Shown here: in pieces, positions 18,284 to 26,595 of the stretch | How positions within the stretch are numbered: position 1 is the first letter of the stretch | Layout: each line of letters begins with the position of its first letter | Origin: Leeuwenhoekiella parthenopeia | GTDB lineage: Bacteria; Bacteroidota; Bacteroidia; Flavobacteriales; Flavobacteriaceae | Length of the DNA: 64,000 bases | Assembly (NCBI RefSeq): GCF_020782115.1 | Contig: NZ_JAJGMW010000001.1 | Location: forward strand, 248,001 to 312,000 | Reading direction: 5' to 3' | Translations under genes and position numbers: made by a program | Notes under the pieces: model-generated | What the model was told of the DNA's origin: nothing | Seen by the model: the letters and a program-made list of their open reading frames with translations, nothing else | Database searches by the model: none

Positions 18284-18301
18284 TTTATGATAGATAAGTT
18301 A

Positions 18302-19792
18302 TTATTCAAATCGGGTTTCTGCGTCTTGTTCTTGAGAAAACAATGAGAGTAATCTGTGTTCCTGATGAGCTACATTCATTAGTGAATCAAGTTCACTTAC
18401 TTTATCAGGAAAATCGGCTTTAATGTTCTTTGATTCTGTTGGATCTGATACAATGTCATAGAGTTCTGAAACTACAGGAGTATCAGGATCTCTCACATTA
18501 AGCTTTACCAACTTATAATCCCCGACTCGTATAGCCTGGCGACCTCCGAGTTCATAAAATTCCCAATATAAATATTCGTGCTTTTGCTGATTTTTAGTAT
18601 CTCCTAATAATAAAGGAGCAAATGAAATTCCGTCAATGTTAACTGGTTCAGGAATCCCAGTTAAATCTGCAAAAGTTGGGAGAAAATCCCAAGTAGCTAC
18701 CGGCATATTAGTAGTTGACCCGGCTTTTATTTTTTGTGGCCATTTAACAATTAATGGCACTCTTATTCCTCCTTCATATAAATCTCTTTTAGCTCCGCGG
18801 TATATACTATTGCTATCGAAAAAATCTACACTGTGCCCCCCTTCATTATGCGGTCCATTATCACTTGCAAAAACTACGATCGTATTATTTGATAATCCAA
18901 GCTCTTTAAGCTTTGCTTCCACTTCTCCAACTTTTTGATCAATAAGATGTATCATCTGAGCGAAACCCTTCTCAGGTTCTGGCCAATCTTTGTCCTTATA
19001 AGAACCATAATTAGGCACTTCCATACCGTTTCCGGTGTAATAGCCTGCTTCATTATTAGCATGAGGCATATTAATAGCATAATAGAGAAAAAATGGATTT
19101 TTCTGATTTTTATCAATAAATGAAAGGGCATCTTCTTGAAATTTATCGAGTACATAGGTTTCTTTGATTTTTGCCACTCCGGTGCCTTCTTTCATATCAT
19201 CAGGATATGGATAACTCTCATCGAGTTCATTTCCTTTTAGCATCTCCTTCTTACCATTACGATAAAGAAATTCAGGATAAAAGTTATGAGCGTGCCACAT
19301 ATTGACATATCCATAACTATGATCAAAACCATTTCTAGATGGGTCGTCTGGTTCGGGATGATTTCCTATACCCCATTTACCTATAATACCGCTGGTGTAT
19401 CCCTTTTCTTTTAATAGTTCAGCAATCGTGGTTTCTTGATTTTCTAAAAGCTGACCCTCTGGACTATTACCTCGCACAGAAGTATGGCCTGTATGTTTAC
19501 CTGTCATTAAAGCTGCACGCGAAGGAGCACATACTGTAGATCCCGCATAATGTTGTGTAAATAACATGCCTTCTTCAGCAAGCTTGTCAATGTTCGGAGT
19601 TTTTAACTCTTTCTGTCCATAAGAGCTTAAATCTCCAAAACCAAGATCATCTACATAAATTAAAACAATGTTTGGAGGTAACTCGTTTACCTCTTCTTTA
19701 GGATTCTCATTAGAATTTGAATTATTCTTACAAGCTAAATTGCTTAATAAAAACATCATTAATACAATTCTTAATTTGGGTATAGTTCTCAT
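18302..19792 (-). CDS. sulfatase (S1 family, CAPSR type), lipoprotein
   Basis: 496 residues. The lipobox is NLAC (Cys21). NIVLIYVDDLGFGDLSSYG (about 41) supplies the metal-binding Asp pair. VCAPSRAALMTGKHTGH carries the formylglycine motif C-x-P-S-R (Cys88 is the residue oxidised by a maturase). FASDNGPHNEGG provides further metal ligands, and GAKRDLYEGGIRVPLIVKWP the conserved late motif. The overall pattern (HTGHTSVRGN, GGIRVP) fits arylsulfatase A-like S1_16 enzymes. It would remove sulfate esters from oligosaccharides in the periplasm or at the outer membrane. It is first in an operon with GH27, HTCS and GH43 genes, preceded by a candidate HTCS operator. The maturase is not encoded in this window. 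Confidence 0.93.
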   Translation of the reverse strand: MRTIPKLRIVLMMFLLSNLACKNNSNSNENPKEEVNELPPNIVLIYVDDLGFGDLSSYGQKELKTPNIDKLAEEGMLFTQHYAGSTVCAPSRAALMTGKHTGHTSVRGNSPEGQLLENQETTIAELLKEKGYTSGIIGKWGIGNHPEPDDPSRNGFDHSYGYVNMWHAHNFYPEFLYRNGKKEMLKGNELDESYPYPDDMKEGTGVAKIKETYVLDKFQEDALSFIDKNQKNPFFLYYAINMPHANNEAGYYTGNGMEVPNYGSYKDKDWPEPEKGFAQMIHLIDQKVGEVEAKLKELGLSNNTIVVFASDNGPHNEGGHSVDFFDSNSIYRGAKRDLYEGGIRVPLIVKWPQKIKAGSTTNMPVATWDFLPTFADLTGIPEPVNIDGISFAPLLLGDTKNQQKHEYLYWEFYELGGRQAIRVGDYKLVKLNVRDPDTPVVSELYDIVSDPTESKNIKADFPDKVSELDSLMNVAHQEHRLLSLFSQEQDAETRFE

Positions 19793-19891
19793 TTTTAGAT
19801 TAGAAATTATTTTTTAATTATCAACCTCCTGTTCAATTGGACAAGAATAACTTAGAATATCTCAAATGTTTAAACATTTAATATTTGAAAT

Positions 19892-19951
19892 CAAACTTAT
19901 GTAGAGATATCGATTGCGATAAACTCATTTGCACACACATTTTGCTCATTT
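19892..19951 (-). promoter_or_regulatory. candidate operator-promoter of the sulfatase-GH27-HTCS-GH43 operon
   Basis: Two exact plus-strand CTCATTT half-sites (19924-19930 and 19945-19951) are 21 bp apart. A -7-type box CAAACTTA (19892-19899; minus strand TAAGTTTG, full match to TAnnTTTG) lies 24 bp from the nearer one. The leader would be about 93 nt and includes the palindrome AAATGTTTAAACATTT (19864-19879). No -33 TTTG is present, as expected for an activator-dependent promoter. Confidence 0.55.
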
Positions 19952-19993
19952 GTGCATACAAATGGATTTTTTTAAATAAAAAGACAATTAGAT

Positions 19994-21376
19994 TTATTGG
20001 CTGATTGTAATATGCTTTGTAAACCGAGGATCAATTATGAAGTGTTTTTTTAAATCGGTTAGCTGCCTACCAGCGATTTCAATATTTTCAAATTGCATGT
20101 TGAAAACAGGATGTTGAGCATCGTGCCCGGCTATCAGATTTTTAATTACCGGTGTTCCATAGTACTTGAAATTTTTAAATTCAAAGTTTGATAGCGAACC
20201 TGATTTAGGATTCCACCTACCCCAGCGATTAGGACGCGTTACTAAATGGAAAATCCGCCATTTACTATTGTCAATTACAATATTTTCAAATTTAATATTG
20301 CTTATGTTAGCTTCCCCACCATGAACTGCACAAACAACAGCTAGATTTTCATTATCCCAATGATGCTCCACTCTTATAATTTCAATATCTCGTACTTCAA
20401 TTCCTCCAAAATCACTGCTTCCATTCCAGCTAATCATAAACGGAGCGCCATTTTCTAATTGCCAAATCACACAATTCTTCACAAGTGTGTTGCTCTGATA
20501 AAGCTTTACGGCATCATCATTAACTTTAAAAAAACAATTCTCAACCACAGTGTGTTCTCCAGCAGAAATTCCATCGGTACTAAACCACCAGCCCATCATT
20601 TTAACGTTATCAAAAAAATGATTTTTACCCCTTAACGCTATCATATATCGCGGAGAGTGTATCATAGTAATGCCACTTACCTTGATATTTTCTGCATTTT
20701 GCATACTGATCATGTGCTGATGAGTTCGAGGCTGATAGACCTCTCCAGATAATATCCCGCGACCTTTGATTGTTATATCTTTTGCATTTTCTGCAAAGAA
20801 CTGACCTATTACATAAGCTCCTCCAGCCAAATAAACAGTTTGATTACTCTTAATCTCAAAACGATCCCCTATTTCGTGTAATCCAGGTTTAAAATAAACA
20901 ACATCAGGATCTGCAGGATCAGGAATATCCTTCTCAAGCGGGTTTGCAAAAAGAAGCAAAGGATAGTCTATAACGGTCCCCCTCTCAAATTCAATGGAAT
21001 AATGCCCTGGTTTGTCTATAGTAAAACTTATCAAATTGCTATTTTCTTTCTTAACCTGAATGTTTGCGCTGCGGGGTAGAACCTGGACAAAATCAACTGT
21101 ATCTTGTAAACGTTCTACTTGTACTGTTACAGACCCAGAAAATGAGAAGTTAGACCACGCTGTATTTTGCGAATTATTGGTATTATGTTGCGCTTTCATA
21201 CAATAAGTAAAATCATTTATTTTATCCCCGTTCTGCAGAAGACTTACCTTGTAATGTTTTGAAGGATGGATGTAGGGGTTATTATCTATTATATTCTCTG
21301 TTGGAGTATAAGTTATTATCTGTGCTTGCAGCTGCATTAAACAACCTAATAAAATTAAATTCAATATTTTTTTCAT
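19994..21376 (-). CDS. GH28/GH49-like beta-helix glycosidase, secreted
   Basis: 460 residues: a signal peptide (to LQAQ), an N-terminal beta-sandwich (about 20-165), then a right-handed beta-helix (about 170-450). The order and motifs (VVYFKPGLHEIG, VYLAGGAYVIGQF, IKGRGILSGE) match the GH49 dextranase/GH28 polygalacturonase clan. WWFSTDGISAGEH and CFFKVNDDAVKLYQS carry the paired catalytic-type Asp residues. It shares this architecture with the N-terminal half of the 1348-residue protein at 51995-56041. It is translationally coupled to the upstream GH43-like gene (4-bp ATGA overlap). Endo- or exo-hydrolysis of a galactan or related chain is plausible; the substrate is not readable. Confidence 0.75.
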   Translation of the reverse strand: MKKILNLILLGCLMQLQAQIITYTPTENIIDNNPYIHPSKHYKVSLLQNGDKINDFTYCMKAQHNTNNSQNTAWSNFSFSGSVTVQVERLQDTVDFVQVLPRSANIQVKKENSNLISFTIDKPGHYSIEFERGTVIDYPLLLFANPLEKDIPDPADPDVVYFKPGLHEIGDRFEIKSNQTVYLAGGAYVIGQFFAENAKDITIKGRGILSGEVYQPRTHQHMISMQNAENIKVSGITMIHSPRYMIALRGKNHFFDNVKMMGWWFSTDGISAGEHTVVENCFFKVNDDAVKLYQSNTLVKNCVIWQLENGAPFMISWNGSSDFGGIEVRDIEIIRVEHHWDNENLAVVCAVHGGEANISNIKFENIVIDNSKWRIFHLVTRPNRWGRWNPKSGSLSNFEFKNFKYYGTPVIKNLIAGHDAQHPVFNMQFENIEIAGRQLTDLKKHFIIDPRFTKHITISQ

Positions 21377-22407
21377 GGAATGATAATCATTTGGTTAATC
21401 GCTTTAGGATTAAGCGGCTCAATTTTATGCTCTTCAACAATTACCGGTTCAATGCATAAATAGGGCTCACTATATTTTTCAGAACTATGATATGCTATAA
21501 AGAAACCCCCACTAATTCCTTCGAATAAGGTGTTACTGAAAATTACCTGGGTAGGAGGCGCGTAACCATTTGCTTCGGGATACCTATTTTTAACTTTAAG
21601 ATCAGCTTCAGATTCAAGCCACTCATAAATAGGGTTTGATTGTTCCCAAACCCAAGGACCCATTGGGTGATTTGCAGTTAAATGATTAACTAAAACTCTA
21701 TATCCTCCAAAAAATTGAGAAACCAATAAATGATACGTTTCACCTACCTTTGTAATATTTGGGGCATCTAAATATTTATAATTTTCCTTTAGATTAATTG
21801 GTCCCAAAATCTCCTTCGGGTCTTCTACTAGGGCAGCGGTCTCAAGATTTATGGGAGCCATATAAATTCTACCATCCATATCGTAGTAGAGAAATGTTTG
21901 ATTATCAGGATCAGTTACTAGTCCGGCGTGGTTAGTTTCGACCAATGGCTTACTAGTATTTAAAACCCTATATGGTCCTTTAAGCTTATCTGCTACGGCA
22001 ATCCCGAAACCCAATTTTCCATAGGGATTTATACTGTCATTTCGTCCATTAAAAGTTAAGTAATACCGATTTCTGATCCGGTGGATCTCTGGAGCACTGA
22101 TTACATGCTTATACCAACTGGACGAGTCAAGCCTTTCCAAATCAAGCAAAATTGAAGAAACTGTCCATTCTTGAAAATTATTAGACTCATATAAACGCAA
22201 AGCTTTATTATTAAATCTGTAAGGATCTTTATAGGACGTTCCCAACAAAAAATAGGTGCTATCTTCAACCATTATATAGAAATCTTTCATTCCATATTTA
22301 GGAAGACCTTCGCGAATAGGGTTGTGCCATGAAAGTACGTTTTTCTCCTGAGCGAAGTTTGGGATACTTGCTAACAAATAACAGAGGATAAAAATTCTCG
22401 AGTACAT
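21373..22407 (-). CDS. GH43-like five-bladed propeller enzyme, secreted
   Basis: 344 residues with a signal peptide (to IPNFAQ). The propeller resembles GH43/GH117: IREGLPKYGMKDFYIMVEDSTYFLLGTSY (first Asp region), VISAPEIHRIRNRYYLTFNG, HAGLVTDPDNQTFLYYDMDG, and LDAPNITKVGETYHLLVSQFFGG. In the last motif most GH43 proteins have Glu as acid (xEGP or xEAP); here an Asp is present, so it may be a diverged or altered-mechanism enzyme. It is the first gene of a two-gene unit with the beta-helix enzyme and diverges from the sulfatase at 22603. Confidence 0.75.
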   Translation of the reverse strand: MYSRIFILCYLLASIPNFAQEKNVLSWHNPIREGLPKYGMKDFYIMVEDSTYFLLGTSYKDPYRFNNKALRLYESNNFQEWTVSSILLDLERLDSSSWYKHVISAPEIHRIRNRYYLTFNGRNDSINPYGKLGFGIAVADKLKGPYRVLNTSKPLVETNHAGLVTDPDNQTFLYYDMDGRIYMAPINLETAALVEDPKEILGPINLKENYKYLDAPNITKVGETYHLLVSQFFGGYRVLVNHLTANHPMGPWVWEQSNPIYEWLESEADLKVKNRYPEANGYAPPTQVIFSNTLFEGISGGFFIAYHSSEKYSEPYLCIEPVIVEEHKIEPLNPKAINQMIIIP

Positions 22408-22473
22408 ACTATTTTTAAATAAAATTAGTTCAAATAGAAAATCACTCTACCTTCCATTTAAGTCCAATTTTTG

Positions 22474-22520
22474 TCCAAATGATTTAAACACCTCAAATAA
22501 TTACTTTTTAATCATTTGGA
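22474..22520. promoter_or_regulatory. inverted repeat in the divergent promoter region
   Basis: TCCAAATGATT (22474-22484) and AATCATTTGGA (22510-22520) are perfect 11-bp inverted arms with a 25-nt spacer. They lie midway in the 195-bp region between the divergent GH43-like and sulfatase genes. The position suggests a shared operator. The core AAATGA/TCATTT resembles the half-sites proposed at the other four promoters, but in inverted order. Confidence 0.4.
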
Positions 22521-22602
22521 TCACGTAAGACAAGATTTTGAATAAATAGACAACTAAGGACAATGCTTAAAAACTAATTTTCGGTTCTATTAGTAGCTCC
22601 TT

Positions 22603-24105
22603 ATGATTTTGAACAAAACTTTATTTTTTCTTTTAGGCCTTTGCTTATTAATGGGCAATAAGCCTGAAATACCTTCAATGGAAATCAGTATTAATCCCCC
22701 AAATATTTTGTGGATTTATGTTGAGGATCTAAATCCGGTTTTAAGTTGTTATGGTGCAAACAACAACCCCACACCTGCTATAGATTTTCTTGCTGAAAAC
22801 GGTGTGCTTTTTGAAAACGCGTATACACCGGCGCCAGTATGTTCTGCAGCAAGATCAGCTATTATAACTTCAACCATGCCTACTACATTTGGTACACATA
22901 ACCATCATTCTTCCCGCACTGTTGAAGATGCCATTTTCTTACCAAAAAATTTTTTAACTATTCCTGAGATTTTTAAAACTGCCGGGTATTATACTTTTAA
23001 TCACGGGAAGGATGACTACAATTTTATATACAATCGAAAAGCTTTATATAATGATTCCGTGGCTTTGGATTATTGGTATACCTTTTCGGGTAAAGGCAAC
23101 TGGATAGACTCTCTTAGCCAGGAACGTCCATTTTTTGGCCAAGTACAACTGACTGGTGGTAAATGGGGAATTACTCAACTCTATCCTAAATTAAAAGGTC
23201 AGATAAATCCAATAAATCGTGATGATATAGAAATTCCTCCTTACTATCCAGATATTCCAGAAGTACGTGAAGATATTGCACGTCATTATGATGCTGCAAG
23301 AATGACAGACCTTGAGGTGGCTAATATCATTCAAAAATTGAAAGACAAAAATCTGCTAAATAACACCTACATCTTCTTTTTTACCGATCATGGTTACAAG
23401 GGGATACGGCATAAACAATTTGTATATGACGGAGGCATTCAAATACCTCTTATTGTCAGCTATTTTGGTAAAGAAGATAAACTCCAAAAGAATAAGCGAC
23501 GTAAGGATCTCGTAAGCGGTATTGATATAGGCACAACCTCTTTAGCTCTCGCCGGGCTTGAAATCCCGAAATCTATGGAAGGGTTCGACTTTTTTGCAAA
23601 TGATTACCAGCGCGACTTTATTATCGCTACCCGGGATCGATGTGATTTCAGCATTGATCGCATTAGAGCTGTACGCACTAAAGAGTTTAAATACATTAAA
23701 AATTATATGCCCGAGCGGTCCTATACACAGCCTTCTTATCGAGATCAACGAACAGAATTTAAATCAATAAAAGCGGCTTATGATGCGGGCAACCTCAATG
23801 AGGTACAGGCAAAATACTGGAAGCCCACAAAACCCAAAGAAGAGTTGTTTGACCTTATAAACGATCCCTACGAGATAAATAATTTAGCCGAAAACGCGGC
23901 CTACAAAAACCAACTGAATACTATGCGTAATCATCTACAAAAATGGCAGGATACCTATGGTGATAAAGGCACAGAACCACAAAACCCCTATTCTTTATTA
24001 GATATGTATAAGCGCTGGGGCGAGCGTTGCGTTAACCCTGAATTTGATACAATTAAAACTATGCGAATCCCAAATACTCCGAGAAGAGATTTGACAAAAG
24101 GATAA
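22603..24105 (+). CDS. sulfatase (S1 family, CSAAR type)
   Basis: 500 residues with a hydrophobic signal segment (about 5-18). ILWIYVEDLNPVLSCYG (about 35) is the metal-binding N-terminal motif. APVCSAARSAI carries the formylglycine site as C-S-A-A-R (Cys80) rather than the commoner C-x-P-S-R; Ala-containing sites are known in some S1 subfamilies (S1_8-like). FFFTDHGYKGIRHKQFVYDGGIQIPLIV holds the later metal and substrate motifs. It should desulfate a sugar unit that becomes available to the downstream GH43 and GH27 enzymes. It heads a plus-strand operon: 47 bp to the DUF4380-like gene, then GH43 and GH27. Confidence 0.9.
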   Translation: MILNKTLFFLLGLCLLMGNKPEIPSMEISINPPNILWIYVEDLNPVLSCYGANNNPTPAIDFLAENGVLFENAYTPAPVCSAARSAIITSTMPTTFGTHNHHSSRTVEDAIFLPKNFLTIPEIFKTAGYYTFNHGKDDYNFIYNRKALYNDSVALDYWYTFSGKGNWIDSLSQERPFFGQVQLTGGKWGITQLYPKLKGQINPINRDDIEIPPYYPDIPEVREDIARHYDAARMTDLEVANIIQKLKDKNLLNNTYIFFFTDHGYKGIRHKQFVYDGGIQIPLIVSYFGKEDKLQKNKRRKDLVSGIDIGTTSLALAGLEIPKSMEGFDFFANDYQRDFIIATRDRCDFSIDRIRAVRTKEFKYIKNYMPERSYTQPSYRDQRTEFKSIKAAYDAGNLNEVQAKYWKPTKPKEELFDLINDPYEINNLAENAAYKNQLNTMRNHLQKWQDTYGDKGTEPQNPYSLLDMYKRWGERCVNPEFDTIKTMRIPNTPRRDLTKG

Positions 24106-24152
24106 TTTATAAAAATAATGTCTGGATATCTAAAGACTTAAACATTTAATAA

Positions 24153-25124
24153 TTGAATTATACTCTGTTAGTGATCATATTTTCTGTTTTTTGCCTATCG
24201 GCGAAAGCACAACGTGCGCAATACATTTCAGCGTATGAATATGAAGGATGTATCTTACTTGAAAACAAGAATACACGTGTCATTCTCAACCCAAATTTGG
24301 GTGGTAGTGTTCTAGAATATTCATTGCACGGGAAAAATATACTTTTCGAAAATCCTAAACACGATGGGAGAATCTGGAAAGGTGGTGAGGAACGTTTTGA
24401 AGTTCCGGGAGGTAGGATGGATGTTGGTCCAGAAAAAACAACGCCTTTTAGAGCGAGTTTCTTTAATAAATGGCAAGCAAAGATTACGGGGAAGCTTTCC
24501 GCTACTATGACTAGCCCTATAGATACGGTTCTTGGGCTAAAGCTAATTAGGGAATTCATATTAGACTCAGAATCATCAAGATTAACATGCACGCAAACGA
24601 TTGAAAATACAGGTAATATACCCCAAGCCTATGCTCATTGGAGCCGTACCCTGGCAAAAGGAGGAGGAATATGTCTCATTCCTATTGCACAAAACAAACG
24701 CCTCCCGCAGGGTTATGCTCTTTATCGTGACCAACAAACAATCGATTTTAATCCAGTACCGGAAAAGAATATTCGTAAAAGAAATGGAATTCTTGAAATC
24801 CTTGGCCCTACTAGTGTACCAAAATTTGCCATAGAAAGTGATGCGGGTTGGATTGCCTACATACATCAAAACGATTTACTTTTCATAAAAACCTTTCCGG
24901 TATATCCCGATAAGTTGTATGGGGATATGCTTTCAAACCAGGTTTCGATATGGTATTATAAAAATGAAAAATGCGAGATAGAACCACTTGGTCCTCTGGA
25001 GGTTATAAAGCCCGGTCAACGTATTTCTTTTACAGAGACCTGGGATCTTCTGGCTTATGAGTTTCCGAAAAATAAATTAACTCCACTCAATCAAATCAAT
25101 GGTTTAATAAATTATTTAAAGTAA
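24153..25124 (+). CDS. secreted DUF4380-like protein (aldose-epimerase-like fold suspected)
   Basis: 323 residues beginning at TTG 24153. A stop codon lies immediately upstream in frame (24150-24152), so TTG is the first usable start; it gives a good signal peptide (NYTLLVIIFSVFCLSAKAQ). The body is beta-rich: LENKNTRVILNPNLGGSVLEYSLHG, then PGGRMDVGPE, AYAHWSRTLAKGGG, and IEPLGPLEVIKPGQ. These resemble DUF4380 proteins, which have a galactose-mutarotase-like supersandwich, but I cannot name catalytic residues with certainty. It sits between the sulfatase (47 bp) and GH43 (5 bp), so it is probably co-translated with the GH43 and may act on the released sugar or bind it. Confidence 0.65.
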   Translation: MNYTLLVIIFSVFCLSAKAQRAQYISAYEYEGCILLENKNTRVILNPNLGGSVLEYSLHGKNILFENPKHDGRIWKGGEERFEVPGGRMDVGPEKTTPFRASFFNKWQAKITGKLSATMTSPIDTVLGLKLIREFILDSESSRLTCTQTIENTGNIPQAYAHWSRTLAKGGGICLIPIAQNKRLPQGYALYRDQQTIDFNPVPEKNIRKRNGILEILGPTSVPKFAIESDAGWIAYIHQNDLLFIKTFPVYPDKLYGDMLSNQVSIWYYKNEKCEIEPLGPLEVIKPGQRISFTETWDLLAYEFPKNKLTPLNQINGLINYLK

Positions 25125-25129
25125 ATAGC

Positions 25130-26572
25130 ATGAACACTATTAGATTTAATTTTCTATTACTTTTTCTGTTTTCTCTTTCAGGTCTGGCCCAAAAGAAAAA
25201 CAGCAACACCACACCCTACCCTTATAACAACCCGGTTATTCAACATATGTATACGGCAGATGCCGCTCCGCATGTGATGCCAGATGGTAAGGTATGGATG
25301 GTCACTAGTGTGGATCACGAGAATGGTGGTGGTTACTCTACAATGCATAAATACCATACCTTTTCTTCCCCCGATATGGTAAACTGGACAGACCATGGTG
25401 AAGTTCTAAATATATACGACGTTATTGGGGCAAATGAAGAACCAGAAGGTGAGGATTGGGCTCTGTGGGCTCCAGATATGATTTATTACAACAATAAATA
25501 CTACCTCTACTTCCCGGTAAGAATTGTTTTGGGGGAAGATGGTGGTGAAGGTAACCGTGAAGTCATTAGTTATACCGCGGTGGCAGTAAGCGATGCACCG
25601 GATAAGCATTTTAAAATCATTAGCAAAAAGATTGAAGGAACACGAGGTATTGATCCTGCAGTATTTATTGATGACGATGGAGAGCGCTATTTGTATTACG
25701 GACAACATTTCGGAGCAAAATTGAAAGAAAATATGATAGAGCTTGATGGTGAGCCTGTAAAAATGGAAGTTGATGATAACCGCTTTATGGAAGCCATCTG
25801 GATGAACAAAAAAGCTGGGAAATACTGGATTTCTTATCATTCTCACTACGGTAAACCGGTAAATCCCGAAAATCCAGATGATATCAATCGTGACAAGTCA
25901 AGACTGGATTATGGAATTAGTGACAGCCCTTTAGGACCATTTGAGTACAAAGGACCACTGAATTTTGAACTAGGTGTAAATGTCCAAAATGGACCTAAAC
26001 TTCCCAATTATGAATATGTGCCTTGGAGGCTATATCAAAGTAACCATGGTGGAATTGTAGAATTTCACGGTACGGAATATTTATTTTATCATACTTCAGC
26101 TCTTTCATCGTGGAGACAGGATAGTTTTAAAGGACCCGGTACGTGGACACAACGTTCCGTTTGTATTGATAAAATAGAATATAGCGATGGAGAAACTATT
26201 AGACCGGTACAGCAAACTCTCAAAGGAGTGGATGAAGTAGTGGTAGATCAGCCTTACGAAATAGTCTTACCCATTGCAAAGATTAAAAAGAAAAGCAATA
26301 CTCTTACCTTTAAAAATGTTGATTTGGGAACAGGCTACTACTACGCCTCTCTGGAAGCTGACAATTTTCCAAAAGGTTCCAAAATTTCTATATATAAAGA
26401 TTCAGCCTCAGGTCCATTGTTGGGGACTTTGGTAAGTACGGGAACTAAAATTACTGAAACCTTTCTTCGCGATGCTAATGGATTTCAGAATATTATCCTG
26501 GTATTTGATGAATCTGCATCTCAGGCATCATTAAACAGCTTCAGATTTTTTGCTGGCGCACCTATTCATTAA
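25130..26572 (+). CDS. GH43-type glycosidase with C-terminal CBM6-like domain, secreted
   Basis: 480 residues: signal peptide (to LSGLAQ), GH43 propeller (about 28-355), then a beta-sandwich resembling CBM6 (about 370-478, with LGTGYYYASLEA and LNSFRFF). The GH43 signature is visible: YTADAAPHVMPDGKVWM (first Asp), ALWAPDMIYYNNKYYLYF, RGIDPAVFIDDDGERYLYYG (second Asp), and RFMEAIWMNKKAGKYWISYHS with the candidate acid Glu. Members with this layout include alpha-L-arabinofuranosidases and beta-xylosidases. It is the third gene of the plus-strand operon, 23 bp before GH27. Confidence 0.87.
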   Translation: MNTIRFNFLLLFLFSLSGLAQKKNSNTTPYPYNNPVIQHMYTADAAPHVMPDGKVWMVTSVDHENGGGYSTMHKYHTFSSPDMVNWTDHGEVLNIYDVIGANEEPEGEDWALWAPDMIYYNNKYYLYFPVRIVLGEDGGEGNREVISYTAVAVSDAPDKHFKIISKKIEGTRGIDPAVFIDDDGERYLYYGQHFGAKLKENMIELDGEPVKMEVDDNRFMEAIWMNKKAGKYWISYHSHYGKPVNPENPDDINRDKSRLDYGISDSPLGPFEYKGPLNFELGVNVQNGPKLPNYEYVPWRLYQSNHGGIVEFHGTEYLFYHTSALSSWRQDSFKGPGTWTQRSVCIDKIEYSDGETIRPVQQTLKGVDEVVVDQPYEIVLPIAKIKKKSNTLTFKNVDLGTGYYYASLEADNFPKGSKISIYKDSASGPLLGTLVSTGTKITETFLRDANGFQNIILVFDESASQASLNSFRFFAGAPIH

Positions 26573-26595
26573 TTTTTTAAAATACAATTAGACTT

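Noticed and set aside
24158-24592. 144-residue minus-strand ORF opposite the DUF4380-like gene
   Set aside because: It is fully antisense to a gene with a signal peptide and conserved motifs, and has no family features.
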